DNA of 64,000 nucleotides from Neofamilia sp964346535 (GCA_964346535.1 CAYFUN010000001.1:62001-126000), one strand, 5' to 3'; numbered from the stretch's first letter, positions 33,814 to 42,362 are shown. Program-made: numbers and translations. Notes: generated from the sequence alone by a model not told the origin.

Positions 33814-35054
33814 AATTTTTTATGGACTTAAGCAAAAGAGAAAAAATTCTAATATACATATTAACCCTTCTTTTAATTTTATTTGTATATTTAAACTTTA
33901 TTAGAGAAGCACTTTTAAATGAAAAAAATGCAGAAGCTGCAAGCTATATGAGCAAAGATGACTATCAAATTCTTTTAGCAGAGTACAATAAAGAAAAATC
34001 TAACTTTGATAAAAATTCATTATTTTTAGAAGGAGCTGAAGGACCTTCCAACAATTTCGGTAAAAACTTAGACCTAGAAAAACTTAGCCAAGATGGACCT
34101 ATCAATATTAACTCTTTTAACATATCAAATGTAATGATGGAAAAGAGGAAGGACTTAAATGTTTTTTATATTGATAAAAATCTTCTTATTTCTGATAGCT
34201 TAGAAAACATTGAAAGTTTTTTAAGCTTGATAACGTCAAATGATGAACTTTATTTAAGAAATATTAGCATCAATAGACTTGATGAAAATAACTTTGAGGC
34301 AAATATAACTGTAAGAGAATATACTTTAAAGGAAGTTCCATATACAGGCATAAATTATAAATATAATAACAAGTCTAACAATTCACTTGAAAATGGCGAC
34401 CAGTCTCTTTTAGCTGCCTTATATGGTAAAGAAGAGGAGGAAGTTAATTTAGATTATAGTCGAAACTCTAAGTCTTCTGGATCAAAAAAGGCCAATAAGG
34501 CAGAAGACGTTATAAAATCTGAAGACAAAGAAATTATTGAAGAAGAAAAGCCAGAAGAAAATGCAGAAGTTAATAAAGAGGAGATTTCTAGCTTTAGCTT
34601 TATAGATGACAATAATAAAAAACACAATCAAGATCTAAGGATATGGGAAGAATCATTTTATTTTAATAGTGATTTTATAAGTGCTAACTTAGATAAATTA
34701 GCTGATATTTCAAATGTAGACGAATTAAAAGAAGAAAGCACAAATGAGATATTAGAATTTGAATTTAGGAATAAACTTGTTCTTTCTGACTTTGATATTA
34801 AATTTAGCTATAACGTATACAAAATCTCTTTTGAACTTAACGGACCAAATGACTTAAAGGGAAAAATATATTTTTTAGATGATACTAAGACTCTATATAC
34901 TGTTGACTTTACAAAGCTTGTAGATGGATATGAAGCTATAGATATATACCTTGATAAAAATTACAAATATCCTTTAAGCTTCCAATCTATAGTTACTGAT
35001 AATTATGCTTGGGAAAATTTAACCTTTAGGAACTTGTTGCTTTATGAAGACTAG
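33810..35054 (+). CDS. PilO-like protein with an acidic linker and an extra C-terminal domain
   Basis: A 414-residue bitopic protein. The first 30 residues (MKFFMDLSKREKILIYILTL...) and the membrane segment (about 13-29) resemble PilO. A short coil and a domain (about 100-180) fit PilO's usual length near 200. Then comes a Glu/Lys/Asn-rich linker (about 190-255) and a further domain of about 150 residues (260-414) whose WESFYFNSDF and FRNLLLYED segments I do not recognise. Carbohydrate-binding-like or pilus-specific folds are possible. It overlaps the next pilin gene by 11 bases. Confidence 0.5.
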   Translation: MKFFMDLSKREKILIYILTLLLILFVYLNFIREALLNEKNAEAASYMSKDDYQILLAEYNKEKSNFDKNSLFLEGAEGPSNNFGKNLDLEKLSQDGPININSFNISNVMMEKRKDLNVFYIDKNLLISDSLENIESFLSLITSNDELYLRNISINRLDENNFEANITVREYTLKEVPYTGINYKYNNKSNNSLENGDQSLLAALYGKEEEEVNLDYSRNSKSSGSKKANKAEDVIKSEDKEIIEEEKPEENAEVNKEEISSFSFIDDNNKKHNQDLRIWEESFYFNSDFISANLDKLADISNVDELKEESTNEILEFEFRNKLVLSDFDIKFSYNVYKISFELNGPNDLKGKIYFLDDTKTLYTVDFTKLVDGYEAIDIYLDKNYKYPLSFQSIVTDNYAWENLTFRNLLLYED

Positions 35055-35484
35055 AAAGGTAAAAGGACTTACTATCATTGAGCTTATTATTACCATAGCT
35101 ATTTTAGCAATTTTAACATCCTTAGTTTTGCTAAATAGTAGAAGCTTTAATAATTATTTAGAAAGACAAGAATTAAAAGCGATAGTAATAAGTATTAATC
35201 AAACAAAAAATTATGCCTTATCAACAAGAGAAAGGCAAAGTATAAGTTTTAGTCAGAAGAACTACAAGTCTTCAATTAATAATGAAGAAGTTGAGCTAAA
35301 GAAACTAGAGTTAGATGAAGGAGAATCTAATACTAAAGAATTTATTTTCACTGAAAATGCTAGACCAGCAATGGATGATGATTTAAAACCAACTGCAGGT
35401 ACCTTAGCTTTTAAAGGCAAAGATAAGTCTTATAAAATAATTTTGAGACCTGTAACAGGAAAAATAAGGATTGAAGAAATATGA
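35044..35484 (+). CDS. Minor pseudopilin, GspH/FimT-like
   Basis: A 146-residue prepilin: leader MKTRKVKG, then LTIIELIITIAILAIL with Leu at +1 and Glu at +5. The C-terminal part has the GspH-like pattern of a long helix followed by beta strands (KGKDKSYKIILRPVTGKIRI). Minor pilins of this class sit at the pilus tip and prime assembly. It overlaps its neighbours on both sides. Confidence 0.78.
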   Translation: MKTRKVKGLTIIELIITIAILAILTSLVLLNSRSFNNYLERQELKAIVISINQTKNYALSTRERQSISFSQKNYKSSINNEEVELKKLELDEGESNTKEFIFTENARPAMDDDLKPTAGTLAFKGKDKSYKIILRPVTGKIRIEEI

Positions 35485-35813
35485 AGAAAAAATACAAGGG
35501 TTTTATCCTTATGGAAGTTATAATTTCAACCTTTATTGTATCTTTAATTGCTTTAGGGATAATGGCTACCTATGTAAATATAAGTAAAATTTATTTAAAG
35601 ACAAGTACTTTAGATACTATGACAAGAATAGGAAATGCTGCTATGGAAGAAAGCCTAGCAGGAATAACTTATAGTAGTGATAATGAAAAATACAAAGTTG
35701 AAATCAATGAAGATTCCTATTCAAGTGACTTAAAGCGAATAGAAATTACTGTGCGAAGTGAGGACCTAGATGAAGAACTTACATTTATTTCTTATGCTAG
35801 AAAAAAAGACTAA
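35481..35813 (+). CDS. Minor pilin, PilV/GspI-like
   Basis: A 110-residue prepilin with leader MKKKYKG and mature start FILMEVIISTFIVSLIALG, keeping Glu at +5. The short beta-rich C-terminus fits GspI/PilV. It shares four bases with the gene before it and 44 with the start of the next one (if that starts at 35770). Confidence 0.75.
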   Translation: MKKKYKGFILMEVIISTFIVSLIALGIMATYVNISKIYLKTSTLDTMTRIGNAAMEESLAGITYSSDNEKYKVEINEDSYSSDLKRIEITVRSEDLDEELTFISYARKKD

Positions 35814-36327
35814 GGGCTTTACTTTAGTTGAGCTTGTTTTTGGAATAGGCATATTGTCTGTTATTTTTCTTTTAATCTCTTCATTTATTTTTTCATCAAC
35901 TAAACTTTCTGACAAAATTATAAGCTCTAATAGCTTAGATAGTGAAATTTATTATACAGCTGATTATATTTTTAGCGAAATTGATAAGGCAGACTATATA
36001 CTAGAAAAAAATTTTATGAATATAGCTAGCTCAAAACAACTGAGTATATTTATAATCAATAAAACTTCTTCAGATTATAGTTTCACAAGCTATACTTTTG
36101 ATAACAAGGAAATTATTAGAAACAACACTAAGAGAAATATTATTGGAAATATAAATGAATCAGAATTTAACTCAAGTTTATTCTATTCAAATGTGTTAGC
36201 CTCTAACATTAAAGACTTTTCAGCCAACTATGACTCTACAAATAAAATTTTATACTTAGAAATTACAGATGAAAGAGATGAGATTTTCAAGTATTCCCAT
36301 TATATTAGAGGTGCAATATATGAATAA
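35770..36327 (+). CDS. Minor pilin, PilW/GspJ-like
   Basis: A 185-residue prepilin whose mature part begins FTLVELVFGIGILSVIF with Glu at +5. Two starts are possible. ATG 35770 has GAGG at 35760-35763, six bases upstream, and gives a 16-residue leader. ATG 35794 gives the short leader MLEKKTKG that is more typical of prepilins but has no good site. The C-terminus has the extended beta-strand pattern of GspJ/PilW. Confidence 0.75.
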   Translation: MKNLHLFLMLEKKTKGFTLVELVFGIGILSVIFLLISSFIFSSTKLSDKIISSNSLDSEIYYTADYIFSEIDKADYILEKNFMNIASSKQLSIFIINKTSSDYSFTSYTFDNKEIIRNNTKRNIIGNINESEFNSSLFYSNVLASNIKDFSANYDSTNKILYLEITDERDEIFKYSHYIRGAIYE

Positions 36328-37279
36328 AAAGCTTTCTGCTTATAGCTCTGTTTTACTAATTATTGTGATTTTTCTTATGGCCTTTAGCTTGATCTTTATT
36401 AGTCTTGTGACAAATCAAAATATTGTCCTAAGCCAAACAATTAAGGATAGCTATCAAAGCAAGTATATTGTAGAGTCATATCTAAATTTATTTATAAGTT
36501 CCATAGAAGATGACAAGGATCTTCAACTTAGCCACGAAAATTTTTCAGCAAACTTATTTCCTGAATTTGATCATAAAAAAACTTTAGAAATTTTTCCAGA
36601 AGAATATTATTTTGACCAACCGATTAACAAAGTCTTAATTAAAAGCGACTATAAAAAACTTAAATCTTCTGCAGAAGCCTATATTAGCAAATACAATAGA
36701 ATTTTCTTTTTGAAAAATAATGTAATAAGGAATTCCTATTTAGAAGATAAAGACAAGGCTTACTTAGATATATTTAAGGAGAAAATAAATTCAGGTCTAA
36801 TTTTTAGCGATAATACAAATGTATTTGAATTTTTAGAAAATGATATTTTAATTAGAGATCAAAACGATAAGTATTTAGTTGGAAGAAGGTCTGAAGATGG
36901 AGACGTAATTATTAGTGATTTCTTTTCAGGTATGTCGGCCTATGTAATTAAAGACCGAGTTGAATTAAGCTCCCAGTCCCTTAGTGGAAAATTTCTCCTT
37001 AATGGAGTCATCTACTTGGAAGGAACAATGGATTTAAATGCAGATTTTGATTTTTATGGGATTATAATTTCAAATGGTGGAAGAATAAATACAAACGGTC
37101 ATAATTTTTCTTTTAAAGGAAAACTAGTTGAGATTGGTGAAGGTGGGTCTTTTTCAAATGCAGAAATAGATGACTTAAAAAAAGAAGACCTTATAAAATT
37201 TTTAGATAAAATTGATGCAGCTAAATTAAGAAGACCAATTAATATTAAAATAAACAATGACACTAAAAGTCGAAGATAA
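36320..37279 (+). CDS. PilX-like pilus-associated protein, last gene of the pilus locus
   Basis: A 319-residue protein from ATG 36320 (AGAGGTG site). The N-terminal hydrophobic helix (about 8-30) followed by QSKYIVESYLNLF resembles the PilX N-terminal domain, with its conserved Glu-Ser after the helix. It has no Gly/Phe cleavage site and no Glu +5, so processing by the peptidase is doubtful. The region about 215-290 (SSQSLSGKFLLNGVIYLEGTMDLNADFDFYG) reads as short repeated beta strands, as in parallel beta-helix folds. The function is inferred from position. Confidence 0.55.
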   Translation: MNKKLSAYSSVLLIIVIFLMAFSLIFISLVTNQNIVLSQTIKDSYQSKYIVESYLNLFISSIEDDKDLQLSHENFSANLFPEFDHKKTLEIFPEEYYFDQPINKVLIKSDYKKLKSSAEAYISKYNRIFFLKNNVIRNSYLEDKDKAYLDIFKEKINSGLIFSDNTNVFEFLENDILIRDQNDKYLVGRRSEDGDVIISDFFSGMSAYVIKDRVELSSQSLSGKFLLNGVIYLEGTMDLNADFDFYGIIISNGGRINTNGHNFSFKGKLVEIGEGGSFSNAEIDDLKKEDLIKFLDKIDAAKLRRPINIKINNDTKSRR

Positions 37280-37324
37280 ATAAGAAATTTCTACTTTAAA
37301 ACTAATGTATTAAAGGTGTGAATA

Positions 37325-37333
37325 TGGTATAAT
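37325..37333 (+). promoter_or_regulatory. Extended -10 promoter of efp
   Basis: TGGTATAAT (37325-37333) is preceded by TA, so the 11-mer TATGGTATAAT is shared with the promoter at 18470-18480. The -35 region is weak. The leader to the efp start is about 20 bases and holds an AGGAGG site. Confidence 0.6.
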
Positions 37334-37359
37334 TTAAACTATAAACTAGGAGGTAATTT

Positions 37360-37917
37360 ATGATATCAGCAGGAGAATTTAGAAAAGGAATAACATTTGA
37401 AATGGATGGAGACATCTATGAAGTTGTTGACTTTCAACATGTAAAACCAGGAAAGGGTGCAGCTTTTGTTAGAGCTAAAATCAAATCTATTTTAAATGGA
37501 ACCAACAAGGAAACAACCTTTAACCCAACAGAAAGATTTACAAGAGCTATTATTGAAACAAAAGAACTTCAATACTTATACACTGACGGACAATTATATT
37601 ATTTTATGGACAATGAAACATACGAACAAATGCCATTTGAACATAGTCAAGTAGAAGATGCGATTATGTGGATTAAAGAAAACGATATGGCCTTAGTTCA
37701 ATCTTACCAAGGCAAGCCATTTTCAGTAGCTCCACCTAACTTTGTTGAGTTAGAAGTTACAGAAACAGAACCAGGCTTTAAAGGCGACACTACATCAGGA
37801 GCCAATAAACCTGCAACGTTAGAAACAGGTGTTACAATTAATGTTCCTCTTTTTGTAGAAATTGGCGATGTGTTAAGAATTGATACCAGGTCTGGAGAGT
37901 ACATGTCTAGAGTTTAG
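37360..37917 (+). CDS. efp: Elongation factor P
   Basis: A complete 185-residue EF-P, which binds between the ribosomal P and E sites and rescues stalling at polyproline. Three OB-like domains are recognisable. The loop at the tip of domain I, HVKPGKGAAFVRA, contains the modifiable lysine (K29 or K32 region). The ATG follows AGGAGG. It has its own promoter, separating it from the pilus locus, and is followed after nine bases by a small acidic gene. Confidence 0.98.
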   Translation: MISAGEFRKGITFEMDGDIYEVVDFQHVKPGKGAAFVRAKIKSILNGTNKETTFNPTERFTRAIIETKELQYLYTDGQLYYFMDNETYEQMPFEHSQVEDAIMWIKENDMALVQSYQGKPFSVAPPNFVELEVTETEPGFKGDTTSGANKPATLETGVTINVPLFVEIGDVLRIDTRSGEYMSRV

Positions 37918-37926
37918 GAGGAAATT

Positions 37927-38292
37927 ATGAAAAACTTACTACAAAATGTTGCTTATTTAAAGGGACTAACAGATGGATTGAAAATCAATTCTGATTCTGA
38001 TGAGGGTAAAGTTTTAATTGAAATTATCAACACTTTAGATAATTTTGCAGAAGTTATTGAAGATATCGAATATAGACAAGGCCTAATTGTAGAAGACCTT
38101 GATGAAATTGATGATGACCTAGCAGATTTAGAAGACTTTGTCTACGATAATGATTTAGATTTTTATGATTATCCAAAGTTTGATGACTTTGACTTTGAAG
38201 ACTTTGATGATGACAATACTTTAGAAGATTATGTTTTTTTTGACGAAGAAATAATCTCAGATAGTGAAGATAATGAAAATTTAGAAGATTAG
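37927..38292 (+). CDS. CD1247 N-terminal domain-like acidic protein
   Basis: A 121-residue protein. Residues 1-50 (MKNLLQNVAYLKGLTDGL...) match the pattern of clostridial CD1247 N-terminal domain proteins. From about residue 55 it is strongly acidic, almost all Asp, Glu, Phe and Tyr, and ends without the cysteine zinc-ribbon often seen in longer relatives. The function is unknown. It lies between efp and radA with an AGGAGG site. Confidence 0.7.
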   Translation: MKNLLQNVAYLKGLTDGLKINSDSDEGKVLIEIINTLDNFAEVIEDIEYRQGLIVEDLDEIDDDLADLEDFVYDNDLDFYDYPKFDDFDFEDFDDDNTLEDYVFFDEEIISDSEDNENLED

Positions 38293-38293
38293 T

Positions 38294-39652
38294 ATGGCTA
38301 AAAATAAAGTCTCATATGTTTGCTCTAACTGCCATTATGAAACAACAGGGTATTTTGGTAAGTGCCCTTCATGTGGCAGTTGGGGAACACTTGAAGAAAA
38401 AGCAGTTGATTCAGACAAGGTAAATGCAACTAAGATTATTACTAAAAGTACAATATCTAAAAAATTATCTGAGGTAGACAGTAATAATACAAGTAGAATA
38501 TTATCTGACATAGGTGAGCTTAATAGGGTTTTAGGAAATGGAATTGTTAGAGATTCTGTTACAATAGTAACAGCAAAACCTGGTGCTGGAAAGTCAACTC
38601 TTCTTTTACAACTTTCAAATGATTTAGCTAAGAAAGGCTATAAAGTTCTTTATGCTAGTGGAGAAGAGTCAGAGTCTCAAATAAAAAATAGGTCAAATAG
38701 AATTAATGTAGATTCAGAAAACATTTGGATAATGTCTACAAACTCAATAAATGATATTGAAAATGAAGTAGATAAAATTGATCCTGATATTTTAATTTTT
38801 GACTCTATCCAGACTATAGTTGCAGATGACCTTCCACAAAAAAGTGGTTCACCAACTCAAATTAATGAAGTATCAAGTAGGATTGTAAGACTATCTAAAT
38901 ATAGTAACAAAAAAAGAGCGTCTTTCATTGTTGGACAAATGACTAAGGCTGACGAATTAGCTGGCGTTAGAACATTGGAACACTTAGTTGATGCTGTACT
39001 AATACTAGAAGCAACATCTCTTGATCAAATCAGAACCTTATATAGCAGCAAAAATAGATATGGAGACACTGGAGAATTAGGATTTTTTGAAATGACAGAA
39101 GTAGGTTTAATATCAATTGATAACCCTTCTGAATTTTTTGTGTCTAAAGATGATGATGGCTTTGGTAAAGCTTTAACTGTAGTTAGGCAGGGAAGTAGGT
39201 TTATAGTTGGAGAAATAGAAGCCTTGGTTTCCAAATCTTTTTTTCCATATCCACAGAGAATATCTGATGCAACAAAAAAAGACAGCCTTAATATTTTAGC
39301 ATCTATTATTGACGAAACAACAAAACTATCTTTAGAAGACAAAAATATAATATTAAAGGCAACAGGTGGAATAAAACTTGATGATACTTCTGCAGACTTT
39401 GCAATGGCAATGGCTATTATTTCGTCATATCTTAAGAAACCATTAGCTAACGACCTAGTCTTTTGTGGTGAGTTAGGTTTAACTGGAAAAATAAAAAAAG
39501 TACAAAATATAAAGGGAAGAATCAATGAGTTGTCGAGATTAGGCTATAAAAGATTTGCCGTCTCACAAGAACAAAAAATCGAATTAAAAAACTCTAAGAT
39601 TGAAATAATATATATTAAGAATATAGGTGAAGCTATAGAAAAATTTTTCTAG
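38294..39652 (+). CDS. radA: RadA, DNA repair/branch migration ATPase
   Basis: A 452-residue RadA (Sms), which processes recombination intermediates with RecA. It has a four-cysteine zinc finger (C10, C13, C24, C27), a RecA-like core with Walker A KPGAGKST (K100), the RadA-specific KNRYG motif and a C-terminal Lon-like domain. The residues before the P-loop (TAKPGAGKS) differ from the usual GDPGIGKS. No clear ribosome site; it starts two bases after the CD1247 gene. Confidence 0.95.
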   Translation: MAKNKVSYVCSNCHYETTGYFGKCPSCGSWGTLEEKAVDSDKVNATKIITKSTISKKLSEVDSNNTSRILSDIGELNRVLGNGIVRDSVTIVTAKPGAGKSTLLLQLSNDLAKKGYKVLYASGEESESQIKNRSNRINVDSENIWIMSTNSINDIENEVDKIDPDILIFDSIQTIVADDLPQKSGSPTQINEVSSRIVRLSKYSNKKRASFIVGQMTKADELAGVRTLEHLVDAVLILEATSLDQIRTLYSSKNRYGDTGELGFFEMTEVGLISIDNPSEFFVSKDDDGFGKALTVVRQGSRFIVGEIEALVSKSFFPYPQRISDATKKDSLNILASIIDETTKLSLEDKNIILKATGGIKLDDTSADFAMAMAIISSYLKKPLANDLVFCGELGLTGKIKKVQNIKGRINELSRLGYKRFAVSQEQKIELKNSKIEIIYIKNIGEAIEKFF

Positions 39653-39678
39653 AAAATTAATTATTAGGAGGTGATAGG

Positions 39679-40776
39679 ATGAACATGAAAAAAATTGGAG
39701 AAATAGCGTTTAAAGTTTTAATGTTTCTTATAGGATTTGCCCTTGGCTTTGTAATTATGAGCGCACTAATGGAAAATGATGTTATAATTATTGCCAACAA
39801 ATATATAAGGATGACTTTAAAAATAACAGCGTCATTAATTTTAGCAATTATATCTTTTTTATTATCTGGACGCTTGGGACAACTTCTAACTAATTTGGCT
39901 AAAGAAATAGAAGTTGAAATATCTAAAAAACCTTTATACGAGATAATCTTCTCTTCATTAGGCCTTATTATTGGACTCTTAATAGCTTTTTTACTTACTC
40001 AATTAATTTCAATTTGGAACTTAGGAATAGTTGGATCTATAATTTCTTTGGCTCTTTATATATTATTTGGATATTTAGGCATTGCCTTAACAAGTAAAAA
40101 TAAGGACAGTCTACTAAATATGTTTTCTAAAGACCATGAAATTCCACTAAGATCAAAATCCACTAATGATAAAAAAGCAAAAAATTTTGAAAAGAAGGTA
40201 TTAGATACTAGTGCAATAATAGATGGAAGAATTTTAGAAATTGCAAAAACAGACTTTTTAGAAGGACCTTTAGTACTTCCTGTTTTTATATTAGAAGAAC
40301 TACAACATATTGCTGATAGCTCAGACTCTTTAAAAAGAAATAGAGGAAGAAGAGGGTTGGAGGTTATTAATAGCCTACAAAGCTTAGAGAATATTGAAGT
40401 TATTATTTTAGATAAAAAATATCCAGAAATCTTAGAAGTAGACTCAAAACTAATTAAACTTGCCTTAGATGAAAGATATAAGATAATTACAAATGATTTT
40501 AACTTAAATAAAGTTGCCAAGGTACAGGGAATAAAAGTACTAAATATAAATGAGTTAGCCAATGCTTTAAAACCAATAGCAATACCTGGAGAAACCATGT
40601 ATGTGCAAATTATAAAAGAAGGCCAAGAGCAAGACCAAGGTATAGCTTATTTAGATGATGGAACTATGATAGTAATAGAAAATGGCAAAGACCTCATAGG
40701 TCAAGCTAAAGAAGTTACGGTAACTAGTGTATTGCAAACAAATGCAGGAAAAATGATTTTTGCAAAAGTTAAATAA
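39679..40776 (+). CDS. PIN/TRAM domain membrane protein (YacL type)
   Basis: A 365-residue protein with four N-terminal membrane segments (about 8-27, 40-60, 88-108 and 113-133), a PIN nuclease-like domain (about 172-290, opening VLDTSAIIDGRI with acidic residues later in the fold) and a C-terminal TRAM domain (about 295-360). YacL-type proteins often lie next to radA in Firmicutes. RNase activity is plausible but not established for this group. AGGAGGTGA site. Confidence 0.9.
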   Translation: MNMKKIGEIAFKVLMFLIGFALGFVIMSALMENDVIIIANKYIRMTLKITASLILAIISFLLSGRLGQLLTNLAKEIEVEISKKPLYEIIFSSLGLIIGLLIAFLLTQLISIWNLGIVGSIISLALYILFGYLGIALTSKNKDSLLNMFSKDHEIPLRSKSTNDKKAKNFEKKVLDTSAIIDGRILEIAKTDFLEGPLVLPVFILEELQHIADSSDSLKRNRGRRGLEVINSLQSLENIEVIILDKKYPEILEVDSKLIKLALDERYKIITNDFNLNKVAKVQGIKVLNINELANALKPIAIPGETMYVQIIKEGQEQDQGIAYLDDGTMIVIENGKDLIGQAKEVTVTSVLQTNAGKMIFAKVK

Positions 40777-40795
40777 TATAATAATGGAGGATTGT

Positions 40796-41443
40796 ATGAA
40801 ATTTTTTATTGATACTGCAAATATTGATGAGATAAGAGAAGTAAACTCTTGGGGAATTATTGACGGAGTAACAACTAACCCATCTTTAATTGCCAAGGAA
40901 GGAAGAAACTTCGAAGAAGTTGTTGAAGAAATTACAAATATTGTAGATGGACCTGTAAGTGCCGAAGTTATTTCTTTAGATGCCGAAGGCATGTTAAAAG
41001 AAGCTCGTGAACTTGCAAAAATTAATAAAAACATTGTAATTAAAATACCTATGTGCAAGGAAGGACTAAAAGCTACTAAAATGCTAGCAGAAGAAGGAAT
41101 TAAAACAAATGTAACTTTAATTTTCACTGCCAGCCAAGCGCTTATGGCTGCTAAAGCTGGGGCCAGCTATGTAAGTCCATTTTTAGGTAGACTTGATGAC
41201 ATATCAACTGAAGGTATGAGACTTATTGAAGAAATTGCAACAATATTCGAAAATTATCTAATAGATACTGAAATTATTGCAGCCAGTATAAGACACCCAA
41301 TGCATGTTGTCGATTGTGCTTTAGTTGGAGCTGACATAGCAACTATTCCATATAAAGTTTTCAATCAAATGCTAAACCACCCACTTACAGATTCAGGTAT
41401 TGAAAGATTTTTAAAGGATTGGGAATCGGTAAAGGATAAGTAA
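40796..41443 (+). CDS. fsa: Small transaldolase / fructose-6-phosphate aldolase family
   Basis: A 215-residue TalC/FSA-type class I aldolase, transferring or cleaving a dihydroxyacetone unit of sugar phosphates. The opening MKFFIDTANIDEIREVNSWG and the phrase DGVTTNPSLIAKEG are diagnostic. The Schiff-base lysine is K83 (VIKIP). The ATG at 40796 is chosen because GGAGG stands at 40786-40790. Whether it acts as transaldolase or F6P aldolase cannot be settled from these motifs. Confidence 0.93.
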   Translation: MKFFIDTANIDEIREVNSWGIIDGVTTNPSLIAKEGRNFEEVVEEITNIVDGPVSAEVISLDAEGMLKEARELAKINKNIVIKIPMCKEGLKATKMLAEEGIKTNVTLIFTASQALMAAKAGASYVSPFLGRLDDISTEGMRLIEEIATIFENYLIDTEIIAASIRHPMHVVDCALVGADIATIPYKVFNQMLNHPLTDSGIERFLKDWESVKDK

Positions 41444-41470
41444 TAAATTTAAACTTTATACTAGTAAAAT

Positions 41471-41535
41471 AAATTGAATTTAAAAATGAAATGATGTTTT
41501 CAAAGTGAAAATTTCATTTCATTTTATTTCAATTT
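41471..41535 (+). terminator. Long inverted repeat / terminator between fsa and the asp23 gene
   Basis: The inner stem is AAAATGAAATGA (41483-41494) with TCATTTCATTTT (41514-41525) and, inside it, TTTTCA/TGAAAA around an AAG loop. Outer arms AAATTGAA (41471-41478) and TTCAATTT (41528-41535) extend the pairing. It is very AT-rich with no G-C clamp and no clean T-tract. It runs into the promoter of the next gene, so it may also be a regulatory site. Confidence 0.6.
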
Positions 41536-41536
41536 A

Positions 41537-41545
41537 TGCTATAAT
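41537..41545 (+). promoter_or_regulatory. Extended -10 promoter of the asp23-nusB operon
   Basis: TGCTATAAT, a TGn extended -10 with a perfect hexamer. The -35 position falls inside the 3' arm of the inverted repeat at 41471-41535. Leader of about 15 bases with GGAGG. Confidence 0.6.
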
Positions 41546-41566
41546 TTAAATAAATGGAGGATAAAT

Positions 41567-41935
41567 ATGACTAAAGAAATTATAAATGAAATAAATTCTG
41601 GAACAATTCATATTACTGAAGATGTTATAATATCTATTGCAAATGTTGAGGCAAGCAATACTGAAGGAGTATGTCCTCTTCCAGTAAATATGATGGAAAG
41701 ATTTTCTAACATGTATGCAAATAAAACTGTGGAAGTTAACCTAGATGATTCAAATGTTTATCTTACTATGAGAGTTGCAGTTGAATTTGGAAAAAATCTA
41801 GTTGCCGTAGCCAGTGAAATACAAGAAAAAGTAAAAGAAAAAATTGAAACAATGACAGGACTTAATGTCGTTGAGGTAAATATAATTGTAGAGCATGTTG
41901 CAATTCCTAAAAAGGATAAGGAACAAGCACAATAA
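41567..41935 (+). CDS. Asp23/Gls24 family envelope stress-response protein
   Basis: A 122-residue Asp23 domain protein with the hallmark ITEDVIISIANVEASNTEGV opening and VNIIVEHVAIP close. In Firmicutes this family forms membrane-associated assemblies with AmaP and is linked to wall stress. A copy directly before nusB is a standard arrangement. It shares one base with nusB (TAATG). Confidence 0.92.
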   Translation: MTKEIINEINSGTIHITEDVIISIANVEASNTEGVCPLPVNMMERFSNMYANKTVEVNLDDSNVYLTMRVAVEFGKNLVAVASEIQEKVKEKIETMTGLNVVEVNIIVEHVAIPKKDKEQAQ

Positions 41936-42336
41936 TGAGTAGAAAAAAAGCAAGAGAGGGATTAGTATTTTTAATGTACCAATCTCTCTTTGATAATAGT
42001 GTTAATGCTGATAAAATAGATTTATTTATTGAAAACTTTGACTACAATAAGGTACAAGGTGCCTATATTAAAAATGGTTACAATACAATAAATCAGCATA
42101 TTGATGAAATAGATAGTGTTATAAGTAAAAACTTAAAAAACTGGTCTATAGAAAGAATGTATAAACTAGATTTATCTATTTTACGAGTTGCTGTTTATGA
42201 AATTCTTTATGAAGAAAAAACACCTAATGAAGTTGCTGTAAATGAAGCTGTTGAAATTGCAAAAACTTATGGAACGACAGATTCATCAAAGCTAATTAAC
42301 GGAATTTTAGGGACAATTTTAAGGAGCAGAAAATAG
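41935..42336 (+). CDS. nusB: NusB, transcription antitermination factor
   Basis: A 133-residue all-helical NusB, which binds boxA RNA with NusE (S10) in rRNA antitermination. The C-terminal phrases AVYEILYEEKTPNEVAVNEAVEIAK and FINGILG-like LINGILGTILR are diagnostic. The gene order asp23-nusB-xseAB is conserved in Firmicutes. A short GC-rich hairpin follows the stop codon directly. Confidence 0.93.
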   Translation: MSRKKAREGLVFLMYQSLFDNSVNADKIDLFIENFDYNKVQGAYIKNGYNTINQHIDEIDSVISKNLKNWSIERMYKLDLSILRVAVYEILYEEKTPNEVAVNEAVEIAKTYGTTDSSKLINGILGTILRSRK

Positions 42337-42356
42337 GCCTGGTTTCCAGGCTTTTT
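42337..42356 (+). terminator. Compact terminator after nusB
   Basis: GCCTGG / CCAGGC six-pair stem, TTT loop, then TTTTT. It ends seven bases before the xseA ATG, leaving no room for a ribosome site. Confidence 0.75.
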
Positions 42357-42362
42357 AAATTT

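Noticed and set aside
37279..37300. Palindrome AGAAATTTCT after the pilus locus as a terminator
   Set aside because: It has no loop and no T-tract, so it cannot form a standard terminator hairpin.
39025..39525. Antisense open frame of 166 codons across radA
   Set aside because: It lies wholly inside the conserved RadA coding region and shows the Ser/Ile/Phe-rich composition expected from reading the complement.
40056..40598. Antisense open frame of 180 codons across the PIN/TRAM gene
   Set aside because: The sense frame is a recognised domain protein; the antisense frame has no recognisable domain or upstream signals.
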